From positions 1 to 64,000 of the forward strand of contig NZ_CANLZR010000010.1 in NCBI RefSeq assembly GCF_947495705.1: a stretch of 64,000 nt of DNA, given 5' to 3'. Position numbers and translations under genes: made by a program. The notes beneath the pieces were generated by a model. It searched no databases, was not told where the DNA came from, and saw nothing but the letters and a program-made list of their open reading frames with translations. The first letter of the stretch is position 1; each line of letters begins with the position of its first letter. Below, one piece after another: positions 45,522 through 57,253 of the stretch. Origin of the DNA: an uncultured Phycicoccus sp. GTDB taxonomy: Bacteria > Actinomycetota > Actinomycetes > Actinomycetales > Dermatophilaceae.

Positions 45522-47234
45522 ATGACCGGTGTGACCACCAGCGCACAGTCCCGGACCGTCCCGCCGGACCTCGAGATCGCCGAGGCCGCCGAGATCACGC
45601 CCATCGTCGAGCTCGCCCGCACCCGGCTGGGGATCGAGCCGGACGCGCTCATCCCGTACGGCCACACCAAGGCCAAGCTCACCCTGGAGTACGTCCGGAG
45701 CCTCGCGGGCCGCCCCGACGGCCGGCTCGTCCTCGTCACCGCCATCTCCCCCACCCCGGCCGGCGAGGGCAAGACGACGACGTCGGTCGGGCTGGCCGAC
45801 GCCCTCAGCTCGCTCGGGGAGAACGCCATCGTGGCCCTGCGGGAGCCGTCGATGGGCCCGGTCTTCGGCATGAAGGGCGGCGCGGCCGGCGGCGGGTACG
45901 CCCAGGTGGTGCCGATGACCGACATCAACCTCAACTTCACCGGCGACTTCGCGGCGATCGCCGCGGCGAACAACCTGCTCTCGGCGGTCCTCGACAACCA
46001 CCTCCACCACGGCAACGCGCTCGGCATCGACCCGCGCACGATCACCTGGAAGCGGGTCGTCGACCTCAACGACCGCGCCCTGCGGGACATCGTCGTCGGG
46101 CTCGGCGGGGTCGCCAACGGCGTCCCCCGCGAGGACGGCTTCGACATCGTCGTCGCCTCCGAGGTGATGGCGATCCTCTGCCTCGCCACCTCCATCGCCG
46201 ACCTGCGCGACCGGCTCGGCGGCATCGTCGTCGGCTACACCCGCGACAAGCAGCCGGTGCGGGCCCGCGACCTCCAGGTCCACGGCGCGATGACGGCCAT
46301 CCTCCGCGAGGCCCTGGCCCCCAACCTCGTGCAGACCCTCGAGCACACGCCGGCGATGATCCACGGCGGACCGTTCGCGAACATCGCGCACGGGTGCAAC
46401 TCGGTGATGGCGACCCAGACCGCCCTCAAGCTCGCCGACTACGTCGTCACCGAGGCCGGCTTCGGCGCTGACCTGGGCGCGGAGAAGTTCATCGACATCA
46501 AGTGCCGCGCCTCCGGCCTGCGCCCCTCCGCCGTCGTCGTCGTCGCCACCGTCCGCGCCCTGAAGTACCACGGCGGGGTCGCCGTGGCCGACCTCGGCGC
46601 GGAGGCCGTGGACGCGGTCACCTCGGGCATGACCAACCTGCGGCGGCACCTGCGCAACGTCCGCGACGTCTACGGGCTGCCGGCGGTGGTCGCGCTCAAC
46701 CGGTTCCCCAGCGACACCGACGCCGAGGTCGCCGAGGTGCTGCGGCTCGTCGCCGACGAGGGGTTCGCGGCGTACGAGGCGACCCACTACTCCGACGGTG
46801 GAGCCGGGGCACAGGACCTCGCCCGCGGGGTGCTGGGCGCGATCGAGGCGTCGACCGGCGGGATGCAGCTGGTCTACCCGGACGAGATGTCGCTGGCGCA
46901 GAAGGCGGAGGCCGTCGCGACCCGCGTCTACGGCGCGGCAGGCGTGACCTTCGAGCCGAAGGCGGCGCGGCGGCTCGCGGCGATCGAGGCCGAGGGCTAC
47001 GGGCACCTGCCGGTCTGCATGGCGAAGACGCAGAGCTCGTTCTCGACCGACCCCACCCTGCGGGGCGCCCCCGAGGGGCACACCGTCACGGTGCGTGAGG
47101 TGCGGCTGGCCGCCGGCGCGGGCTTCGTCGTGCTGGTGACCGGCGACATCATGACGATGCCGGGGCTGCCGCGGACTCCTGCCTCGAACCACATCGACGT
47201 CGACGACGACGGCCGCATCGTCGGCCTCAGCTGA
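45522..47234 (+). CDS. fhs: Formate--tetrahydrofolate ligase
   Basis: This 570-residue enzyme makes 10-formyl-THF from formate, THF and ATP in one-carbon metabolism. The ATP-binding P-loop [20 protein letters not shown] is at about residues 77-96. The [20 protein letters not shown] and [15 protein letters not shown] signatures and the C-terminal [14 protein letters not shown] are intact. The ATG at 45522 was chosen by family length; the open frame continues far upstream without coding character. It converges on the GNAT gene with 1 nt between the stops. Confidence 0.96.
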   Translation: MTGVTTSAQSRTVPPDLEIAEAAEITPIVELARTRLGIEPDALIPYGHTKAKLTLEYVRSLAGRPDGRLVLVTAISPTPAGEGKTTTSVGLADALSSLGENAIVALREPSMGPVFGMKGGAAGGGYAQVVPMTDINLNFTGDFAAIAAANNLLSAVLDNHLHHGNALGIDPRTITWKRVVDLNDRALRDIVVGLGGVANGVPREDGFDIVVASEVMAILCLATSIADLRDRLGGIVVGYTRDKQPVRARDLQVHGAMTAILREALAPNLVQTLEHTPAMIHGGPFANIAHGCNSVMATQTALKLADYVVTEAGFGADLGAEKFIDIKCRASGLRPSAVVVVATVRALKYHGGVAVADLGAEAVDAVTSGMTNLRRHLRNVRDVYGLPAVVALNRFPSDTDAEVAEVLRLVADEGFAAYEATHYSDGGAGAQDLARGVLGAIEASTGGMQLVYPDEMSLAQKAEAVATRVYGAAGVTFEPKAARRLAAIEAEGYGHLPVCMAKTQSSFSTDPTLRGAPEGHTVTVREVRLAAGAGFVVLVTGDIMTMPGLPRTPASNHIDVDDDGRIVGLS

Positions 47235-47235
47235 C

Positions 47236-48300
47236 TCAGGCCCGCCCGTCGGCCACCATCGGCCGCCCGTCGAGGCGCCGGCTGAGGACGATGTCGTCGC
47301 GGTCGTCCCCCGGCGCCACCCGGATGGCGCCCGGGACCCGGCCGACCTCGTCGTACCCGGCCCGCTCGTAGAACCGGGTGATCCCGAGGCCGCTGCGGAC
47401 CCCGACCGAGACGAGCTCGACGCCGTGGGCGCGAGCGGTCCGGTGCATCGCCGCCAGCAGCAGCCGGCCGAGGTTGCGGCCCCGCCGGGCCGGATCGGTC
47501 ATGATCCGGTACCCGGTGCGGGTGTGCGCGAGCATCGGGTTGGCCTCGGCGACCCAGAAGCCGATCCCGACCACCGAGCCGCCGGTGGCCCGCAGCAGCA
47601 CGGCGGCGGCGCTGCCGTCGGCCATCTGCTCCTCGTGCGCCGACAGGGCCTGGGCGACCGCGGAGCGGGACGCCCCCGGCAGGAAGCCGACGGCTCCCCC
47701 GTCGTCGTTCACCGCGCACCACAGGTCGAGCACGGACTCGCGGGTCTGCCCGTCGAAGCGGTCGAGCACCTCGACGCGGGGGGCGGCGAAAACCGTGGGA
47801 CGCGACGCGTCACCGTCGCCGGTCGACGCGTCCGGAGTGTCCTCGGCCTCCATGCCCACGGACCGGGCGGTGCGCGCCGCGGCGACGTTGTGCTCGCCCA
47901 CGACGGCAACGAGGGGCAGGTCCGGCAGCCACTCGAAGGCGTACGCCGACCAGGCACGGGCCGCTTCGCGCGCCAGGCCGCGCCCGTGCACCGCGCTGTC
48001 GAAGCAGAACGTGAGCCGGAGCCGCTCGCCGGCGTCGGCCTGCCGGACGCCGCCGAAGCCGACGGTCCTGCCGCGGAGCGACTCCTCGACGACGCCGAGA
48101 TCGAAACCCGTTGTCCGCCAGCGGTCGAGGCAGGCGTCGAACTCGGCCGACGCGTGGGCCTCACTGGCGGGCATGGGCCGGGTGGCGTGCGCCCACAGGG
48201 CGGGGTCGAGGCTGAGGCGCACCCACAGGCCCCGGTCCGAAGCCACCGGCGGACGCAATGTCAGCCGGTTGGTCGAGATCTCGCGGGGCCCCACCTCCAC
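47236..48300 (-). CDS. Tandem GNAT-domain acetyltransferase
   Basis: This protein has 354 residues with two GNAT domains. The first (about 1-165) is RimJ/RimL-like (STNRLTLRPPVASDRGLWVR, CFDSAVHGRGLAREAARAWS). The second (about 170-345) has the acetyl-CoA loop MTDPARRGRNLGRLLLAAMH. Such fused proteins may acetylate amines, amino sugars or peptides; the substrate is unknown. Domain 2 has the best acetyl-CoA motif. Confidence 0.86.
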   Translation of the reverse strand: MEVGPREISTNRLTLRPPVASDRGLWVRLSLDPALWAHATRPMPASEAHASAEFDACLDRWRTTGFDLGVVEESLRGRTVGFGGVRQADAGERLRLTFCFDSAVHGRGLAREAARAWSAYAFEWLPDLPLVAVVGEHNVAAARTARSVGMEAEDTPDASTGDGDASRPTVFAAPRVEVLDRFDGQTRESVLDLWCAVNDDGGAVGFLPGASRSAVAQALSAHEEQMADGSAAAVLLRATGGSVVGIGFWVAEANPMLAHTRTGYRIMTDPARRGRNLGRLLLAAMHRTARAHGVELVSVGVRSGLGITRFYERAGYDEVGRVPGAIRVAPGDDRDDIVLSRRLDGRPMVADGRA

Positions 48301-48346
48301 GCGTCGAGGCTACCCGCGGCCCCGGCGGATCAGGGGCGGCGGTGCA

Positions 48347-49813
<1,467 letters not shown>

Positions 49814-49888
49814 GTTCTCCCTAGGGTCTCATCGTCCAACGCCCCGGGGCGACCTGATTCTTCCGCGCGCCGCTACCGTGGGCCCGCG

Positions 49889-50500
49889 ATGAGCGACCAC
49901 GACCACTACTTCACCGCCGAGCCCGCGAGCGACGGCGAGCGCCGCCCGCTGCGGGTGCGCCTGGCCGGGCGGGACGTCGACGTCGAGGTGGCGCGCGGCA
50001 TCTTCTCCCCCGGCGGCCTCGACAAGGGCACGGCGGTGCTGCTCGACGAGGCGCCGGCCCCTCCGGACACGGGGACGTTCCTCGACCTCGGCTGCGGCTG
50101 GGGCCCGATCGCCCTGACGCTGGGGCTGCGCTCCCCCGCCGCGACGGTGTGGGCCGTCGACGTCAACGAGCGCGCCCTGGACCTGTGCCGCCGCAACGCC
50201 GCGTCGCTGGGGCTGGGCGGGGTACGTGCCGTGACCGCCGACGCGGTCCCTGCGGACGTGCGCTTCGACCTCATCTGGTCCAACCCGCCGATCCGGGTCG
50301 GCAAGGCGGCGCTGCACGAGCTGCTGCGGACCTGGCTGCCGCGGCTCACGCCCGGCGGCGCCGCCTACCTCGTCGTCCAGAAGAACCTCGGCTCGGACTC
50401 ACTCCAGCGCTGGATCGAGTCCGACCTCGGCCTGGGCTGCCACCGCCTCACCTCGACCAAGGGCTTCCGCGTGCTGACCGCGATCTCCGCCGCCGGCTGA
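49889..50500 (+). CDS. RsmC-like class I SAM methyltransferase
   Basis: This 203-residue protein has the MTS domain layout: SAM motif I FLDLGCGWGPIAL, motif II VWAVDVNERAL and catalytic SNPPIRVGK (N6-adenine or N2-guanine type NPPx). It is likely an RNA or DNA base methyltransferase related to RsmC, but half its length. A -10-like TACCGT (49874-49879) lies 9 nt from the ATG. Confidence 0.88.
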   Translation: MSDHDHYFTAEPASDGERRPLRVRLAGRDVDVEVARGIFSPGGLDKGTAVLLDEAPAPPDTGTFLDLGCGWGPIALTLGLRSPAATVWAVDVNERALDLCRRNAASLGLGGVRAVTADAVPADVRFDLIWSNPPIRVGKAALHELLRTWLPRLTPGGAAYLVVQKNLGSDSLQRWIESDLGLGCHRLTSTKGFRVLTAISAAG

Positions 50501-50520
50501 CCCGCGGGACACGCCTCGGA

Positions 50521-52395
50521 TCAGTCCTCTGCGTGCACGACCATCGCCGACCCACCGCCGCGACGGGTGGGCTCGGCCGCCGCGGTGTACCGGTTCGGAC
50601 CGAGGACGCCGATGGCCGTCGCCGCTCCGATCTCCGCCGTCGGCGAGAGCCGGTGCCCGAGCGCGGTGAGCCCGGCACCCACGTCGGTGCCGGCGATCTG
50701 CGGCTCGGCCGACTCGCTGGAGCCGTTGCGGCTCGAGAGGCGGGGCGCGGCGACGGCGTCACCGACGCTCAGCCCGCGCTCGTAGTGGCCGAGGACGATC
50801 TGGGCGACCGTCGTGATGATCGTCGAGCCGCCGGGGCTGCCCGCGACGAGCTCGAGGCCATCGGCGCCGACGACGATCGTCGGGGACATCGACGACCGGG
50901 GCCGCTTGCCGGGCCCGGGGAGGTTCGGGTGGGGCACCCCGGGCGTGATCGGCCTGAACTCGAAGTCGGTCAGCTCGTTGTTGAGGAGGAACCCCCAGCC
51001 GGGGACGGTGATGCCCGACCCGCCGGTCTGCTCGATCGTCGAGGTGTAGGACACCGCGTTGCCCCACCGGTCGATGACCGACAGGTGCGTCGTCGACATG
51101 CCCTCGTGCGGCAGGACGCCCGCGGGCTCCCCGCCGTCGCACTCGGCGTAGTCGCCGTCCGGGTTGCCGAACGGCACCGGCCGCGCCATCGCCGCGCCGG
51201 CCTCGAACAGGCACGAGCGCTCGTCGGCGAACGCCTGCGAGACGAGCTCCTCGGTCGGCACGCCGGGCACGTCGCCGATGTAGCGGTTGCGGTCCGCGAA
51301 GGCGGTGGCGGAGGCCTCCGAGAACCGGTGCAGGTACTGCACGTCGTCGACGCCGGAGGTCGGGGTGCCGGTGCGCTCCTCGTAGGCCTCCATGAGGTTG
51401 AGAATCTCGGCCACCGTGATGCCGCCGCTGCTGGGCACCGGCATGCCGTAGACGTCGCGGCCGGCGAACTCCGAGCGGACCGGTGCCTTGTCCCGCGTCG
51501 CGTAGGCCGCGAGGTCGGCCCGGGTCATCTCACCCTTCGGCACCTCGACCCCGGGGGCGGTCGTCGGCTCCTGCACCTCGGCGACGACGGCCCGCCCCAT
51601 GCGGCCGTCGTACAGGCTGTCGACGCCGTGGGTCCGCAGCTCGCGGTAGGCCCGCGACATGTCGGGGTTGCGGAAGACCGACCCGACCGCCGGGGCCTCT
51701 CCCCCGGGCAGGAAGACCCGGGCCGTCTCGGGGAACATCGAGAACCGCTCGGAGTTGGCGACCGTCTGGTCGTGGAAGGTCTGGTCTACGACGAACCCCG
51801 TCCGGGCCAGCCGCTCGGCGGGCTTCAGCAGGTCGCCCAAACGCTGGGTGCCCCACCGCTCCACGGCCCGCTCCCAGGTGGCGGGCGTCCCCGGCACCCC
51901 GACCGACAGCCCGGAGTTCACGACCTTCCAGAACGGCATCGGCGCCCCGGCGTCGTCGAGGAACACCGTCTCGTCGTACGTCATCGGGGCCGCCTCGCGC
52001 CCGTCGATGGTCTCGACCGCCCCGGTCGCCGCGTCGTAGTGGACGAAGAAGCCGCCACCACCGATGCCCGTCGAGTACGGCTCGGTGACGCCGAGCGCCG
52101 CCGCGGTCGCCACCGCGGCGTCGGTCGCGGTACCCCCGTCCGCGAGCACGTCGATGCCGATCTGGCTCGCGACCGCGTCGACGGAGGCCACCGCGCCGCC
52201 GGAGCCGGTCATGACGGGGACCTTCGGCAGGTCGTGCCCCGTGGGCGGCGGCCCGCCCCGGCCCGGCCGGTCGCCGTCCGGGCCGGCGCTCGCGGCCGGC
52301 GTGCCGAGTGCCAGCGCGGCGGCGGCGCCGAGGGCGACTCCGGCCGCGAGGCGACGAGCGGTGCGGGTGGACGAGCCGTTACGTGAGGTCCCCAT
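50521..52395 (-). CDS. ggt: Gamma-glutamyltransferase (secreted)
   Basis: This 624-residue Ntn-hydrolase has a signal peptide (ARRLAAGVALGAAAALALGT, cleavage near ASAGP). The precursor self-cleaves before the nucleophilic Thr in GMSTTHLSVIDRWGNAVSYT, giving large and small subunits; the GGSTIITTV oxyanion segment is present. It hydrolyses or transfers the gamma-glutamyl group of glutathione and related compounds outside the cell. The ATG at 52395 was chosen because it begins the signal peptide directly. Confidence 0.93.
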   Translation of the reverse strand: MGTSRNGSSTRTARRLAAGVALGAAAALALGTPAASAGPDGDRPGRGGPPPTGHDLPKVPVMTGSGGAVASVDAVASQIGIDVLADGGTATDAAVATAAALGVTEPYSTGIGGGGFFVHYDAATGAVETIDGREAAPMTYDETVFLDDAGAPMPFWKVVNSGLSVGVPGTPATWERAVERWGTQRLGDLLKPAERLARTGFVVDQTFHDQTVANSERFSMFPETARVFLPGGEAPAVGSVFRNPDMSRAYRELRTHGVDSLYDGRMGRAVVAEVQEPTTAPGVEVPKGEMTRADLAAYATRDKAPVRSEFAGRDVYGMPVPSSGGITVAEILNLMEAYEERTGTPTSGVDDVQYLHRFSEASATAFADRNRYIGDVPGVPTEELVSQAFADERSCLFEAGAAMARPVPFGNPDGDYAECDGGEPAGVLPHEGMSTTHLSVIDRWGNAVSYTSTIEQTGGSGITVPGWGFLLNNELTDFEFRPITPGVPHPNLPGPGKRPRSSMSPTIVVGADGLELVAGSPGGSTIITTVAQIVLGHYERGLSVGDAVAAPRLSSRNGSSESAEPQIAGTDVGAGLTALGHRLSPTAEIGAATAIGVLGPNRYTAAAEPTRRGGGSAMVVHAED

Positions 52396-52468
52396 CGCAG
52401 CACCGTAGGACGGGGTGGCGGACCCCGCCACCGGAGCGGGGCGCGGGTGGCGCCGGCCCGGCGGAGCG

Positions 52469-53347
52469 TCAGGCGGGCAGGGCGTCGGCCGGGACGGAGC
52501 CGTCGGCGACGAGCACGGCCGGCCCAGCCAGCTCGACCCCGTGGTCGGGCAGCAACCGCACCGTCAGCCGCCCACCGGGGACATCGACGAGCCAGGTGGC
52601 CCCGGTGTCGAGGGACCCCGCCCAGAAGCTGGTGGCGATGGCCGCCGCGCACGCGCCGGTGCCGCACGACCGGGTCTCGCCGACGCCACGCTCGTGGACC
52701 CGCATCGCGATGTGCCCCGGGCCCATGGGCCGGACGACCTCGACGTTGGTGCCGTTGACCGGCTCGGGGTTGACGGTGGGAGCACGGCCGAGGTCGACCG
52801 TCGCGAGGTCGATCTCCTCGGGCAGGGCGACGACGGTGTGCGGGTTGCCGAGGTCCACCGACACCGCCGAGTACGGGTCGCCGTCGCCGATGTGGACGAG
52901 GGCGTCGAAGCCGTCCCGCTCGGCCGTCGGGGCGTCGGCCAGCCGCCACGGCCCGAGGTCGACGGCCCAGCCGTCGGCGTCCGCCCGGACCTGCTTGGCC
53001 CCGGCCCGGGTCGCGATGACGAACTCGTCGCCGGCCTCGAGCCCCTCGCGGCGCAGGTACTCGGCGAAGACCCGGGTGCCGTTGCCGCACATCTCGGAGG
53101 CCGACCCGTCGGCGTTGCGGTAGTCCATGAACCAGCGCGCGGCCCCTGCCTGCTCCCGCACGTGCGCCTCGTCGGCGAGCTCGGTGGGGACGACCCGGAT
53201 GACGCCGTCGCCGCCGACCCCGGCGCGGCGGTCGGCGAGCCAGGCGGCCCGTGCGGCCGAGAGGCCCAGGGCCCCGTCGAGGTCGGGCACGAGGACGAAG
53301 TCGTTCTCGGTCCCGTGGCCCTTCGTGAACGCCATCCGGTCAGCCAT
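52469..53347 (-). CDS. dapF: Diaminopimelate epimerase
   Basis: This 292-residue enzyme converts LL- to meso-diaminopimelate for lysine and peptidoglycan. Both catalytic cysteines are in place: SEMCGNGTRVFAEY and TRSCGTGACAAA. The ATG at 53347 overlaps the 3' end of miaA by 8 nt. The miaA-dapF order is conserved in actinobacteria. Confidence 0.96.
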   Translation of the reverse strand: MADRMAFTKGHGTENDFVLVPDLDGALGLSAARAAWLADRRAGVGGDGVIRVVPTELADEAHVREQAGAARWFMDYRNADGSASEMCGNGTRVFAEYLRREGLEAGDEFVIATRAGAKQVRADADGWAVDLGPWRLADAPTAERDGFDALVHIGDGDPYSAVSVDLGNPHTVVALPEEIDLATVDLGRAPTVNPEPVNGTNVEVVRPMGPGHIAMRVHERGVGETRSCGTGACAAAIATSFWAGSLDTGATWLVDVPGGRLTVRLLPDHGVELAGPAVLVADGSVPADALPA

Positions 53348-54332
53348 GCGGCCCATCGTCCCATCCACCGCGTCGCAGCCGGGCACCCGCCGTCTCGACG
53401 TGGCCGGCGACCCGGTCGACGAGGTCCGGGTCGAGCGCGTCGAACCACGTGATCCTCGGGTCGGCGCCGAACCACGACTCCTGCCGGCGGACGAGCCTGC
53501 GGGTGCGCAGGGCGGTGTCGTCCACGGCGTCCTGGACGCTCATCGTGCCGTCGATGACGGCCAGCGCCTGGGCGTAGCCGACGGCACGGCTCGCCGTGCG
53601 GCCCTCGCGCAGCCCACGTGGGAGCAGGCCGCGGGCCTCTTCGACGAGCCCGGCGTCGAACATCGCCCGGGTCCGGTGGGCGATCCGGGCGTCGAGGGTC
53701 TCGCGGTCCAGCCGCAGCCCGACGACGACGGTGGGGCGGACGAACTCGCGGCGCGGCATCGTCGCGCTGAACGGCCGCCCGGTGAGGGCGATGACCTCGA
53801 GCGCGCGCACGACCCGCCGGGTGTTGCCCGGCTCGATCGCGTGCGCAGCGGTGGGGTCGAGGCGGCCGAGCTCGGCGTACAACGCCGCCGTCCCCTCGGC
53901 GCGGGCCCGGGCCTCGAGCGCGTCGCGCACGTCGGGGTCGGTGGGCGGGATCTCGAGGTGGTCCAGGGCGGCCCGCACGTACAGGCCGGACCCGCCGACG
54001 ACGACGGGGACGGCACCGCGCGCCAGGACGGCGTCGATGTCGGCCCGGGCGTGCCGCTGGTACGCCGCGACGCTCGCCTCCTCGGTGACGTCGAGCACGT
54101 CCAGCTGGTGGTGCGGCACGCCCCCGCGCTCCTCGGGCGCGAGCTTGGCCGTGCCGATGTCCATGCCCCGGTACAGCTGCGAGGCGTCGGCACCGACGAC
54201 CTCGCCCCCGAACCGGAGCGCGAGCGCGACCCCGAGATCCGACTTGCCCGTCGCCGTCGCGCCGACGACCGCCACGACGAGCCCGGCGGCCGGGGCCGCC
54301 GGGACGCCGGCACCCTCGTCGCGGGGATCCAT
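53340..54332 (-). CDS. miaA: tRNA dimethylallyltransferase
   Basis: This 330-residue enzyme adds dimethylallyl to A37 of tRNAs reading UNN codons. The P-loop GATATGKS is at 24-31, with the DMAPP/catalytic GADASQLYRGMDIGTAK and the TRRLVRRQESWF tRNA-binding region. It starts 12 nt after def. Its product is further modified by MiaB, encoded nearby. Confidence 0.96.
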   Translation of the reverse strand: MDPRDEGAGVPAAPAAGLVVAVVGATATGKSDLGVALALRFGGEVVGADASQLYRGMDIGTAKLAPEERGGVPHHQLDVLDVTEEASVAAYQRHARADIDAVLARGAVPVVVGGSGLYVRAALDHLEIPPTDPDVRDALEARARAEGTAALYAELGRLDPTAAHAIEPGNTRRVVRALEVIALTGRPFSATMPRREFVRPTVVVGLRLDRETLDARIAHRTRAMFDAGLVEEARGLLPRGLREGRTASRAVGYAQALAVIDGTMSVQDAVDDTALRTRRLVRRQESWFGADPRITWFDALDPDLVDRVAGHVETAGARLRRGGWDDGPHG

Positions 54333-54343
54333 CACCGGGTGCG

Positions 54344-54949
54344 TCAGTCGATGCGCTCGTCGTCGGGGGTGTCGTCGTCGTGCCCGAACGGGTCGCGGTC
54401 CTCGCCGGGCATCCACGACTGGCCGGGGGTCCCCCACCCGTTCGCCCGCACGGCCTTCTTCGCCTTGCGGGCCCACTTGCCCTCGAGCCGGTCGACGTAG
54501 AGGAACCCGTTGAGGTGGTCGTACTCGTGCTGGAGCATCCGGGCGAACCAGCCGGTGGCCTCGTATCGCAGCTCGCGGCCGTCGATGTCCTGCCCGGTGA
54601 GGACGGCCGTGGTCCCCCGGCGCAGCGGGAAGGACTCGCCCGGCACCGACAGGCAGCCCTCGACCTCGTCGTGCGGGTCGGGCTCGCCGACCACGGGCTT
54701 GGCGGCCACGAGGTAGGGGTTGATGACGACGCCGCGCGGCGGGATGCCGTCCTCGTTGCCGAGCTGCCAGGTGAAGATCCGCAGCCCGACGCCGATCTGC
54801 GGGGCGGCCAGGCCCACGCCGCGGGCGGCGTCCATCGTCTCGAACATGTCGGCGACGAGCAGGCGGATGTCGTCGTCGATGACGTCGACCGGCTCGGCTC
54901 GGCGGTGGAGGACGGGCTCTCCGGTGATCACGACGGGGCGGATGGTCAT
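54344..54949 (-). CDS. def: Peptide deformylase
   Basis: This 201-residue metalloenzyme removes formyl groups from nascent proteins. All three motifs are present: GVGLAAPQIGVG, EGCLSVPG with the metal cysteine, and QHEYDHLNG. A charged C-terminal extension of about 40 residues ends in DDTPDDERID. It probably heads a def-miaA-dapF transcript. Confidence 0.96.
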   Translation of the reverse strand: MTIRPVVITGEPVLHRRAEPVDVIDDDIRLLVADMFETMDAARGVGLAAPQIGVGLRIFTWQLGNEDGIPPRGVVINPYLVAAKPVVGEPDPHDEVEGCLSVPGESFPLRRGTTAVLTGQDIDGRELRYEATGWFARMLQHEYDHLNGFLYVDRLEGKWARKAKKAVRANGWGTPGQSWMPGEDRDPFGHDDDTPDDERID

Positions 54950-55097
54950 GCGCGAGATTGTTCCAGAGCCTCACCGGGCGCCGACGGCGGGGAATGGCCG
55001 GGCCGAAAGGGGTGGTGCTCGCAGCCCATCGGGTGTGGACTGGGGGTGCCCCCCTCGCGGGGAGCACGACAGGTCTCCGACCGGAAGGAGGTGACCG

Positions 55098-55289
55098 ATG
55101 GGTTTCCTTGACAAGGCCAAGGACAAGCTCACCGAGCTCACCGATCAGCACCCGGACAAGGTCGAGTCGCTCAGCGACCAGGCCATCGAGCGCGGCGGCG
55201 ACGCCGTCGACTCCGCCACGGGCGGCAAGTACGCCGACAAGGTCGACCAGGCCCAGGCCAAGGCCGACGAGTCGGTCGGTGAGCCCTGA
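55098..55289 (+). CDS. MT0933-like (Rv0909-type) antitoxin protein
   Basis: This 63-residue, highly charged Lys/Asp/Glu/Gln protein (GFLDKAKDKLTELTDQHPDK; GKYADKVDQAQAKADESVG) matches the MT0933-like antitoxin family. The partner toxin of M. tuberculosis is Rv0910; no such gene adjoins here. AAGGAGG precedes the ATG. It lies between the divergent def gene and a small membrane protein gene. Confidence 0.85.
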   Translation: MGFLDKAKDKLTELTDQHPDKVESLSDQAIERGGDAVDSATGGKYADKVDQAQAKADESVGEP

Positions 55290-55305
55290 CGCACATCCGA
55301 CGCCG

Positions 55306-55341
55306 CGAGACCCCCGTCCGGACCTCCGGGCGGGGGTCTCG
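55306..55341 (+). terminator. Terminator after the antitoxin-like gene
   Basis: CGAGACCCCCG (55306-55316) pairs perfectly with CGGGGGTCTCG (55331-55341) across a 14-nt loop. It begins 17 nt after the stop codon at 55289. Confidence 0.75.
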
Positions 55342-55460
55342 TCCGTTCGGCCAGGATCTCGGAGCGTTCGGCCCGAGGTGTGGCACCCGACGGCGGTTCG
55401 GCTGCGGCAGTGCCGTTCCCGTCCTAGGGTGCGTGAATCACATCAGCGGAAGGACGAGCA

Positions 55461-55664
55461 ATGTCGCATTGGACTTCTGGGCTCCCCAAGCTCGACATCC
55501 AGCCGTTCGACCCCACCCCGCTGTACCAGGCGGTCGCGGAGACCACCCGCGAGCGGGCCGAGGTCGAGGCCCGCCGCCGCAGCGTTCGGCGCCCCATCCT
55601 CATCGGTGTCGGGATCGCCGTGCTCGTCGCCATCGTCATGGCAGCCCTGGCGCTCTTCGCCTGA
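55461..55664 (+). CDS. Small single-pass membrane protein of unknown family
   Basis: This 67-residue protein has a charged helical N-terminus (VAETTRERAEVEARRRSVRR) and one C-terminal transmembrane helix (PILIGVGIAVLVAIVMAALA), so the N-terminus should face the cytoplasm. GGAAGGA provides a ribosome-binding site, and a -10-like TAGGGT is at 55425-55430. No family was recognised. Confidence 0.7.
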   Translation: MSHWTSGLPKLDIQPFDPTPLYQAVAETTRERAEVEARRRSVRRPILIGVGIAVLVAIVMAALALFA

Positions 55665-55713
55665 CCCTCGGGCGGGCCGGTGGGCCCGCCACACCCCACG
55701 CCCGTCTCTCGGC

Positions 55714-57231
55714 TCAGGCCGAGCAGGCGGGCGCTGTCGTGGTCGCCGGTTCGGGGCGCCCCATGGCCGGCATCCCGAGCGAGACCGCCGGCTTGCCGGG
55801 CACCGCGGCTCCCTGCAGCGCCTCCCACGCGTCACCGCCCGCGGTGCGGCGCACCGAGTACGAGCCACCCTGCACCCCGCTGTCGGCGACGAGGTGGTGC
55901 GGCGCCCCGTACGTGACACCGGCGGTCACCATGTCGCCGGGCCGCGGCCGGGCCGCCCCGTCGGGGACGGCGACGTGCACGAGGCGGTTGTCGCGGGCCC
56001 GGCCCGAGATGCGGAGGGTCTCGGCGTCCTTGCGGCCCTCCCCCGGCGCGACGAGCACCTCGACCTCGCGGCCCTCGAGCTCGCGGTTGCCGGCCCAGGA
56101 CATCTGCTCCTGGAGGGCGATGAGCCGGTCGAAGCGCTCCTGGACGACCTCCTTGGGCACCTGGTGGTCCATGGTGGCGGCCGGGGTGCCGGGCCGGATC
56201 GAGTACTGGAACGTGAAGGCGCTCGAGAAGCGGGACGCCTCGACGACGCGCAGGGTCTGCGCGAAGTCCTCCTCGGTCTCCCCGGGGAAGCCGACGATGA
56301 TGTCGGTGGTGATGGCGGCGTCCGGCATCGCGGCGCGGACGCGGTCGATGATCCCGAGGAACCTCTCGCTCCGGTAGCTGCGCCGCATCGCCTTGAGGAC
56401 CCGGTCGGACCCCGACTGCAGCGGCATGTGCAGGCTCGGCATGACGTTGGGCGTCTCGGCCATCGCGGCGATGACGTCGTCCGTGAACGCGGCGGGGTGC
56501 GGGCTCGTGAAGCGGACCCGCTCGAGGCCGTCGATGCCGCCACAGGCGCGCAGCAGCTTGCCGAAGGCCAGCCGGTCGCCGAACTCGACCCCGTAGGTGT
56601 TGACGTTCTGCCCGAGCAGCGTCACCTCGACGACACCCTGCGCGACGAGGGCCTCGATCTCGGCGAGCACGTCGCCGGGGCGCCGGTCCTGCTCCTTGCC
56701 CCGCAGGCTCGGAACGATGCAGAACGTGCACGTGTTGTTGCAGCCCACCGAGATCGACACCCACCCGGCGAACGCGGAGTCGCGGCGGGTCGGCAGCGTC
56801 GACGGGAAGGTCTCCAAGGACTCGAGGATCTCGACCTCGGCCCGCTTGTTGTGCCGGGCCCGGTCGAGCAGCGCCGGGAGGCTGCCGATGTTGTGGGTGC
56901 CGAACACGACGTCGACCCACGGAGCGCGCGCGACGATCGTCTCGCGGTCCTTCTGGGCCATGCACCCGCCGACGGCGATCTGGAGGTCGGGGTTGCGCTG
57001 CTTCGCCGGGCGGAGCTGGCCGAGGTTGCCGTACAGCTTGTTGTCGGCGTTCTCGCGGACCGCGCAGGTGTTGAAGACGACGACGTCGGCGACCTCGGGG
57101 CGCTCCTCGGCGGGGACCCCCGCGAGGTCGACGTACCCGGCGGTCTCGAGGAGGCCCGCGAGCCGCTCGGAGTCGTGCACGTTCATCTGGCACCCGTGGG
57201 TGCGCACGTCGTAGGTCTTCGTCACAGTCAT
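55714..57231 (-). CDS. miaB: tRNA-2-methylthio-N6-dimethylallyladenosine synthase
   Basis: This 505-residue radical SAM methylthiotransferase acts on i6A37 of tRNA. The N-terminal UPF0004 domain has cysteines in [17 protein letters not shown] and GGCMAQ for the auxiliary cluster. The radical SAM motif is [12 protein letters not shown] and the C-terminal domain is TRAM. It lies 22 nt after the ABC exporter permease. Confidence 0.96.
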   Translation of the reverse strand: MTVTKTYDVRTHGCQMNVHDSERLAGLLETAGYVDLAGVPAEERPEVADVVVFNTCAVRENADNKLYGNLGQLRPAKQRNPDLQIAVGGCMAQKDRETIVARAPWVDVVFGTHNIGSLPALLDRARHNKRAEVEILESLETFPSTLPTRRDSAFAGWVSISVGCNNTCTFCIVPSLRGKEQDRRPGDVLAEIEALVAQGVVEVTLLGQNVNTYGVEFGDRLAFGKLLRACGGIDGLERVRFTSPHPAAFTDDVIAAMAETPNVMPSLHMPLQSGSDRVLKAMRRSYRSERFLGIIDRVRAAMPDAAITTDIIVGFPGETEEDFAQTLRVVEASRFSSAFTFQYSIRPGTPAATMDHQVPKEVVQERFDRLIALQEQMSWAGNRELEGREVEVLVAPGEGRKDAETLRISGRARDNRLVHVAVPDGAARPRPGDMVTAGVTYGAPHHLVADSGVQGGSYSVRRTAGGDAWEALQGAAVPGKPAVSLGMPAMGRPEPATTTAPACSA

Positions 57232-57253
57232 GGCCCGACCAGGGTACGGCCGC

